Part shown: one piece after another, positions 58,718 through 64,000 of the stretch | Numbering within the stretch: position 1 is the first letter of the stretch | Layout: every line of letters starts with the position of its first letter | NCBI RefSeq assembly: GCF_004916975.1 | Contig: NZ_STGQ01000001.1 | Location: 310,001-374,000 of the forward strand | Direction: 5' to 3' | DNA from: Paenibacillus dokdonensis | GTDB lineage: Bacteria > Bacillota > Bacilli > Paenibacillales > Paenibacillaceae | Length of the DNA: 64,000 nt | Notes under the pieces: generated by a model | Seen by the model: the letters and a program-made list of their open reading frames with translations, nothing else | What the model was told of the DNA's origin: nothing | Databases searched by the model: none | Position numbers and translations under genes: made by a program

Positions 58718-61333
58718 ATGACCATGCAGACCTCTGCATTCTCACTGGATCAACAGACAATGGAGCGGATCGAGCATAAGCTCCGCGACAAGCAGCGGAT
58801 GGCACAAGCCAGAGCACAGGAGCTGTTTGGGGTTTTTCACGAGGAACTGACGGATGAAGAGACCTGGGCGCTCAAGTATTTGTTTGCCTATATGCCGGTG
58901 AATGATATGGCCGATTACGACGGGGCTCTATTCTTAAGCCATGTACGCCGGACGCTGGAAATCCGCAAGCAGATGCCCTGGGGAGAACGGGTGCCTGATC
59001 ACTTGTTCCTGCATTTTGTTCTGCCTTACCGTGTCAATACGGAAAACATCGAGGATTCCCGCGGGATTCTGTACGACCAATTGGCAGACCGCACGAAGTC
59101 ATTATCCATGGCGGACGCCATCCTGGAAACGAACTACTGGTGTCATGAGAAGGCGACCTACATTGGCAGCGATTTGCGGACGATCTCACCGCTGACGATG
59201 ATCCGGAACGCGCGCGGACGCTGCGGAGAGGAGTCAACGCTTGCCGTGGCTGCGCTGCGCAGTATCGGTATTCCTGCCCGTCAGGTCTACACGCCGCGCT
59301 GGGCGCATTGCGATGATAACCATGCCTGGGTGGAGGCATGGGCTGATGGAACATGGTATTATATCGGCGCTTGCGAGCCTGAGGCCCGCTTGAATCAAGG
59401 CTGGTTCAGTCCGCCTGCACGGCGGGCGATGCTCATTAATACGCGGATCTATGCGGATTATCCGGGACCAGAGGACATTACGCTTGCCGATGAATGGTTC
59501 ACCGAAATCAATTTGCTGGAAAACTATGCACCTACGCGGACGATTACCGTTCTTGTGAAGGATGAGCAGGGAAACCCTGTCAGCGGGGCTGAAGTATTTT
59601 TTGAACTGTATAATATGGCTGAGTTTTATCCGATTGCAGCATTGCCGACGAACGAACAGGGAGAAGCATCGTTCAAGACGGGCTTCGGTGACCTGTTGAT
59701 TCGGGCAGTATATGCCGGCAAATGGGGTGAACAGAAGATCACTGTAGCTGACAGTGACCGCTATGAGATGACTCTGGATCGTACGGAGCAGCCGGCTGGA
59801 ACGCTGGATTTGGATATGGTTCCTCCGCCGGAACGCGAAGGAGAAGCAGCAGAACCGCTAACCGAAGAGAAGATTCAAAGACATAACACCCGGCTTGAAG
59901 AAGGAACGAAGATCCGGACGGGTTATGAGGACACATTCCTGAATGAAGCGCAGGCTGCGGAGCTTGCCGGGGAGACCGGACTTCCAGCAGAGCGGGTATG
60001 GGATGTGCTGAGCAAGGCCCGCGGGAACAGCCGCGAAATTGCCGCCTTCCTGCGTGAACGTGCTGGCGAGTATGGAGAGTGGCCGCTGCGGCTGCTGGAG
60101 AGTCTGAATGAGAAAGATCTGGTGGATACGTTCTGCGAAACACTTGATGATCACCTGATCGGTTCCCTATCGCAGCGTGGAAACCTCACGGAAGATACAT
60201 TCGTACAGTATGTACTTTGTCCGCGTGTATTATATGAGATGATCGTGCCGTACAGGCGTTTTTTCCAGGATGCATTCACAGATGCGGAAACCGAAACATT
60301 CAGGGCAGATCCCTCCGTGCTAGCCCGGAAACTGGATGGCGAATTTGAATTATGGGAAGATCTCCCGAACATGAAGGGGAAAGGGAACCCGGTCGGCACA
60401 TACAAACTGCTGAAAGGGGACCGTGTTTCCCTGGATATTTTTTTCGTCGCGATCTGCCGCAGTCTGGGTATTCCGGCGCGGCTGCATCCAAGCGAGTTGA
60501 AACCGCAATATATGACCGGCGGCAGCTGGGAGGATGCGGTATTTGCTTCAACCTTCACGCAGCATGAGGAGGCGAAAGATTGGGGTTCACTCCGCCTGGT
60601 GCGGGATACCGAAGCAGCACCGGAGACACCGGACGCTTCTTACTCCGAGAATTTTACATTTGCCCGATTGGAAAATGGAATATATAAGACGCTCTTTTAC
60701 CCACATGGTAAAACGGATGTATACGATGAGCCGTTCGAGGTGGAACCGGGCTCATACCGGTTAACATCAGGCGTGCGTCTCAAGGATGGCACGGTGCAAG
60801 CACGCTTTGCGTACTTTAAGGTGAGCGCTGGAGAACAGACAGACGTCATGCTCACATACCGCCAAGCGGTGCAAGATATTCCAGTCCTGGGAACCATGGA
60901 TCGTGCCAACACGCTCATGACGCTGGACGGAACAAGCAGAACGCTTGGAGAGCTGATAGGCATGAGTGGTGCGATTGCAGCCTGGATCGAGCCGGAACGG
61001 GAGCCAACCAAGCATTTGTTCCGTGAACTCAGCGAGCTTGCCGAGCCTTTTGCGGAAATTGCCGCTCCGATTATTCTCATCGTCGGTGATTCCGAATGGA
61101 CCACTTCATTTGATCCGTCCAATTATCCGAAGCTGCCGTCCCGGACGATGTTTGTCCGTGATTCCACATATGCTTCATTACCGGACTTTATATCACAGTC
61201 TCCGGCTCATGAAGCGGGCTTCCCTCATCTCTTCGTGCTGGATGCTCAAGATCAAATCCGTTATACGGCTTCAGGATATAAAATTGGAACGGGCAAGGAA
61301 GCACTGCAGGTATTAACCGGTGTATGGCAGTAA
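58718..61333 (+). CDS. Transglutaminase-fold protein with duplicated core and thioredoxin-like C-terminus
   Basis: An 871-residue cytoplasmic protein. A transglutaminase core has Cys169 in GRCGEESTLAV and His202 in CDDNHAWVEAW; the third position, Asp in PNGase enzymes (HxDxCE), reads GACEPE here, so Glu220 or Glu222 may replace it. Residues 265-345 form an Ig/CarboxypepD-regulatory-like domain (VLVKDEQGNPVSGAEVFFEL). A second, degenerate core follows (about 500-640): FVQYVLCPRV mirrors FLHFVLPYRV, and ICRSLGIPARLH mirrors ALRSIGIPARQV, but its Cys site is lost. The last 130 residues resemble a thioredoxin fold without cysteines. The fold is shared with peptide:N-glycanase; cleaving glycopeptides is a hypothesis from context. 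Confidence 0.85.
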   Translation: MTMQTSAFSLDQQTMERIEHKLRDKQRMAQARAQELFGVFHEELTDEETWALKYLFAYMPVNDMADYDGALFLSHVRRTLEIRKQMPWGERVPDHLFLHFVLPYRVNTENIEDSRGILYDQLADRTKSLSMADAILETNYWCHEKATYIGSDLRTISPLTMIRNARGRCGEESTLAVAALRSIGIPARQVYTPRWAHCDDNHAWVEAWADGTWYYIGACEPEARLNQGWFSPPARRAMLINTRIYADYPGPEDITLADEWFTEINLLENYAPTRTITVLVKDEQGNPVSGAEVFFELYNMAEFYPIAALPTNEQGEASFKTGFGDLLIRAVYAGKWGEQKITVADSDRYEMTLDRTEQPAGTLDLDMVPPPEREGEAAEPLTEEKIQRHNTRLEEGTKIRTGYEDTFLNEAQAAELAGETGLPAERVWDVLSKARGNSREIAAFLRERAGEYGEWPLRLLESLNEKDLVDTFCETLDDHLIGSLSQRGNLTEDTFVQYVLCPRVLYEMIVPYRRFFQDAFTDAETETFRADPSVLARKLDGEFELWEDLPNMKGKGNPVGTYKLLKGDRVSLDIFFVAICRSLGIPARLHPSELKPQYMTGGSWEDAVFASTFTQHEEAKDWGSLRLVRDTEAAPETPDASYSENFTFARLENGIYKTLFYPHGKTDVYDEPFEVEPGSYRLTSGVRLKDGTVQARFAYFKVSAGEQTDVMLTYRQAVQDIPVLGTMDRANTLMTLDGTSRTLGELIGMSGAIAAWIEPEREPTKHLFRELSELAEPFAEIAAPIILIVGDSEWTTSFDPSNYPKLPSRTMFVRDSTYASLPDFISQSPAHEAGFPHLFVLDAQDQIRYTASGYKIGTGKEALQVLTGVWQ

Positions 61334-61351
61334 TCAACGGATTGGAGTGAA

Positions 61352-62395
61352 ATGACAATGACGAAGCACAACCATATTGTCGCGGGCTATGCCGTCGACG
61401 CCAAACTTCCAGAGATGACGCGGGAAGATCTGACGAAATTAACCCATCTTAATGTGGCCTTCGGCCATGTGCGCAGCGATGAAATTTCTACGGATCATCT
61501 GCAAAACTTGGGACATCTGCAGGAAATTAAACGTGAGCACCCAGAGCTGTGCATTTTGCTGTCCGTCGGCGGCTGGGGTGCAGGAGGCTTCTCCGAAGCG
61601 GCTTCGACCGAAGAGGGAAGAACAAGCATGGCGGATTCGGCGGTTCGCGTACTGACGAATCATCCATTTGACGGCATCGATCTGGATTGGGAATATCCCA
61701 GCTATGGTGAGGCAGAGATTGCCTCGAGTCCGGATGATAAGACGAACTTTACGCTGCTCCTCAAGACCATTCGGGAAGCACTAGATCGCAAAGGTGCGCA
61801 GGATGGACGGCATTACCTGCTCACAATCGCTGCTGGAGCGGACCAGTATTACGTGGACGGTACCGAAATGGATCAGGTACAAAAGTACTTGGATTTTGTA
61901 CAGCTGATGACCTATGATATGCGCGGCGGATTTCAGGTTCTGACCGGCCACCATACGAATCTGTATACGCCGACTGGGGATTTGTTCCGCATTAGTACGG
62001 ATGCTTCCGTAAATATATTCATTCGTGCAGGCGTGCCGAAGGAGAAGATCGTCATCGGTGCCGCATTTTACTCCCGCGTCTGGAATCAGGTGCCTGACCG
62101 CAATAACGGCCTTTACCAGATGGCTGGCAGCACTGGCGGGTATGGACCGAACTATTCAACGCTCTCCGCAGAGTATATCAACAAGAATGGGTACACCCGC
62201 TACTGGGATGAGGAGGCGTGCGCTCCGTACCTTTATAACGGAACTAGTCTGATTTCCTATGACGATGAAGAATCGATCGGGCATAAGTGTGAATATGTGA
62301 AAAACAACAGTCTGGCAGGGATCATGTTCTGGGAATACAGCTGTGACGAGACGCATCAATTGCTTGATGCGATGTACCGCGGACTTAGAGTATAA
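61352..62395 (+). CDS. GH18 family glycosidase (chitinase or endo-N-acetylglucosaminidase-like)
   Basis: A 347-residue TIM barrel: LTHLNVAFGHV, ILLSVGGWG (68-76), the catalytic DGIDLDWEYP with Glu114 as acid, QLMTYDMRGG, GAAFYSRVW and GIMFWEYSCDE (strand 8). Substrate-assisted cleavage next to N-acetylglucosamine is the family reaction. No signal peptide, unlike secreted chitinases, so it may split the chitobiose core of an imported N-glycan (inference). GGAG 5 bases ahead of ATG 61352. Ends the operon. Confidence 0.9.
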   Translation: MTMTKHNHIVAGYAVDAKLPEMTREDLTKLTHLNVAFGHVRSDEISTDHLQNLGHLQEIKREHPELCILLSVGGWGAGGFSEAASTEEGRTSMADSAVRVLTNHPFDGIDLDWEYPSYGEAEIASSPDDKTNFTLLLKTIREALDRKGAQDGRHYLLTIAAGADQYYVDGTEMDQVQKYLDFVQLMTYDMRGGFQVLTGHHTNLYTPTGDLFRISTDASVNIFIRAGVPKEKIVIGAAFYSRVWNQVPDRNNGLYQMAGSTGGYGPNYSTLSAEYINKNGYTRYWDEEACAPYLYNGTSLISYDDEESIGHKCEYVKNNSLAGIMFWEYSCDETHQLLDAMYRGLRV

Positions 62396-62416
62396 TACTT
62401 AAGATATTGCACAATA

Positions 62417-62477
62417 GAAAAGGCTGAAGACTTACGCATGATGACGAACAACACATGCTGTGTCTTTGGCCTTTTTT
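62417..62477 (+). terminator. Terminator of the glycan operon
   Basis: AAAAGGCtgAAGAC / GTCTTtgGCCTTTTTTT with an inner ACGCATG / CATGCTGT pairing; a long imperfect stem with seven T. Confidence 0.7.
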
Positions 62478-62528
62478 TAATGTGGGTAATCAAAATCCCC
62501 AATAAAATAAAAGAATATGGAGCCGTGT

Positions 62529-63464
62529 ATGAATAAACGAATCAGATTGGAAACAGCCGCCGAGCAGGATGCGAAGCAAATCATGGAATTAATGATCGTG
62601 GTAGAAGGTGATGAGACGGCGAAATGGTATGAAAATGGTGAAAGACCCTATATCCCTGGCTATGATTCTGAAGATATGCAAAAGTATCATGCACGTGATG
62701 GAAGATACTATAAAATCCTGCTCGATGAAGCTCTTGCAGGCGTTATCCTGATCTCGACCACGGGAAGGGAGCATGCACGAATAGACCGCTTTTATATTCA
62801 TCCTGCGGTTCAAGGTCAGCGCATCGGCACCGTGGTTTTAGAGCTTATCGAATCCCTCTATCCGCAGGTCAGGCTTTGGACATTGGATACCCCTCAAAAG
62901 AGTCCGAGAAATCATCATTTTTATGAGAAAAATGGATATACCGTGGCAGCTGAAGATGAGGACGAAAGGTATTATGAAAAGGCAGTCGCAGAACCCGATG
63001 AACCATTAAATTCGGGCGAGTTTACGAGAGAGAAGAATTACAGCGGACATAACTTCAGGGAGTGTAATTTGCAGGAAGCGGATTTTTATAGTGCGAATTT
63101 GCACCAAGCAAGCTTCTCCAATGTGAATATGGGTAGCACGACTTTCCAAAATATCAATTTATCGCGCACGCGTATTACGAATACGAATATGAGTGACTCC
63201 ATTATCGGCGACTCGAATCTCAGCGGCGTAGAAATTTGCCATGTTTCGCTCGCAGGTGCTTATCTTCATGATATTCATCTGAAAAAGGGTGATCAACAGC
63301 AGCCGCTCGTCATCGAGAGATGTGAAATGAAGAATAGTACGATTTCGAATTCGGATTTAAGTAATCTTACCATTACCGGGTGTCATACCGATGGCATGAG
63401 CATAGATGGCATACTCGTAAGTGACCTGTTAAAAGCTTACCATAGCAAGTCTTCTGAAGAGTAA
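62529..63464 (+). CDS. GNAT acetyltransferase fused to a pentapeptide-repeat domain
   Basis: A 311-residue two-domain protein. Residues 1-150 are a GNAT acetyltransferase (IDRFYIHPAVQGQRIGTVVL, PRNHHFYEKNGYTV). Residues about 165-305 are pentapeptide repeats of A(D/N)LxX type (ECNLQEADFYSANLHQASFS, then NTNMSDSIIGDSNLSG), which form a right-handed beta-helix, some of which mimic DNA. ATG 62529 has GGAG 6 bases ahead; ATG 62517 has no site. Whether the second domain binds a partner or substrate is unknown. Confidence 0.85.
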   Translation: MNKRIRLETAAEQDAKQIMELMIVVEGDETAKWYENGERPYIPGYDSEDMQKYHARDGRYYKILLDEALAGVILISTTGREHARIDRFYIHPAVQGQRIGTVVLELIESLYPQVRLWTLDTPQKSPRNHHFYEKNGYTVAAEDEDERYYEKAVAEPDEPLNSGEFTREKNYSGHNFRECNLQEADFYSANLHQASFSNVNMGSTTFQNINLSRTRITNTNMSDSIIGDSNLSGVEICHVSLAGAYLHDIHLKKGDQQQPLVIERCEMKNSTISNSDLSNLTITGCHTDGMSIDGILVSDLLKAYHSKSSEE

Positions 63465-63702
63465 ACAGAAAAGAAGCACGCCGATCAAAATATATCATAA
63501 AGATGCGATAACTATAGCTTTTACGGATATTGAATTTCCAGAGTGTTTGGGAGAATTGTAGGTCTGTTCTCAACATGTATATCCTATGGTAAACTTTGAA
63601 TAATACGCATTTCCAATTTATGTATTGCAAGCCTTAGACTGTGAAGATGATATTGGTTATAGCGATTGGCCAACAACCGAAACAACGAATCGAGGTGCAG
63701 GA
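63465..63702. other. Intergenic gap without recognised features
   Basis: About 240 bp, AT-rich. No terminator, promoter with good spacing, or coding frame could be supported. Confidence 0.4.
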
Positions 63703-64000
63703 ATGAAAGAGATCATTACTTTAAAACAGCTGTCCGATCCATCAGAGGCAGCAAAGTTGGATGAGGCATTTTCCAATCACTTTGGATGGTACAGGCAGGG
63801 AGATTATTACGATAGATGTCTGAAAGAGAACCAGGAAGGCACCCGGAAAACCCTGATGGCTTTTTATGGAGATGCTTTGGCGGGATGCTGCCATCTGCTG
63901 CACCGCTCGAAGTATCCTTATTTTCAGGAGCATAACATTCCGGAGATTAATGATCTGAACGTGTTTCCGGAATTTCGCCGCAACCATATTGCGAGTAAAA
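63703..64000 (+). CDS. GNAT N-acetyltransferase, partial at right edge
   Basis: The first 99 codons of an acetyltransferase: MKEIITLKQLSDPSEAAKL, then FYGDALAGCCHLL, and INDLNVFPEFRRNHIASK, which is the strand leading into the acetyl-CoA loop. AGGTGCAGG lies ahead of ATG 63703. The C-terminal part lies beyond the window. Confidence 0.8.
   Translation, partial: MKEIITLKQLSDPSEAAKLDEAFSNHFGWYRQGDYYDRCLKENQEGTRKTLMAFYGDALAGCCHLLHRSKYPYFQEHNIPEINDLNVFPEFRRNHIASK

Noticed and set aside
1..64000. CRISPR array
   Set aside because: No regularly spaced short direct repeats were seen anywhere, and no cas genes are present.

Overview
The window looks like chromosome from a low-to-mid GC Gram-positive bacterium, most likely Paenibacillus or a close relative (inference). 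The reasons are strong AGGAGG-type ribosome binding sites with many TTG and GTG starts, lipobox lipoproteins, membrane-anchored Cache/AraC regulators paired with LplB/YtcP-type sugar permeases, a copper amine oxidase stalk-domain lipoprotein, and hairpin-plus-U-tract terminators.

Layout. 0-3.4 kb: an EamA transporter cut by the left edge, a YqkE-like protein, a lipoprotein frameshifted at a homopolymer, and lipoate-protein ligase. 3.6-14.6 kb: a cobamide salvage and remodelling cluster (cobD-cbiZ-cbiB-cobC, then a B12 riboswitch with terminator, then btuF-btuC-btuD-cobT-cobU-cobS-cobQ). Cobinamide-like compounds would be imported by BtuFCD, trimmed by CbiZ to cobyric acid, rebuilt with aminopropanol phosphate (CobD, CbiB) and given a nucleotide loop (CobU, CobT, CobS, CobC). 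15-23.5 kb: cystine symporter, a queuosine-precursor transporter behind a minimal preQ1 riboswitch, an Xaa-Pro peptidase, an MBL hydrolase, a DUF2231 membrane protein, an SDR, a GNAT and a stalk-domain lipoprotein.

23.5-37.4 kb is a visibly AT-rich accessory region of small single-gene units: kinase, DUF2199, DinB, VOC, ferritin-like, Nudix, HAD, DUF1801, two methyltransferases, and a nucleotidyltransferase fused to DinB. Its left part (23.5-28.8 kb) carries at least seven diverged copies of one intergenic repeat, one before or between most genes, giving a cassette-like array. It also holds a type I toxin-antitoxin locus, missing from length-filtered gene calls, with a convergent antisense RNA promoter. 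An IS3-family element interrupts a DinB gene at 29.15-30.34 kb. Several genes here are frameshifted, truncated or fused.

37.5-53.3 kb holds two paralogous sugar-uptake modules (regulator, two permeases, binding lipoprotein) separated by a block of small enzymes. The second module adjoins an operon at 53.5-62.4 kb of enzymes with no signal peptides: two GH29 fucosidases, a GH125 alpha-mannosidase, a CBM9-like protein, a large transglutaminase-fold protein and a GH18 enzyme. The set fits import and cytoplasmic dismantling of fucosylated, mannose-containing N-glycans or glycopeptides (inference). The window ends with a GNAT-pentapeptide fusion and a GNAT cut by the right edge.
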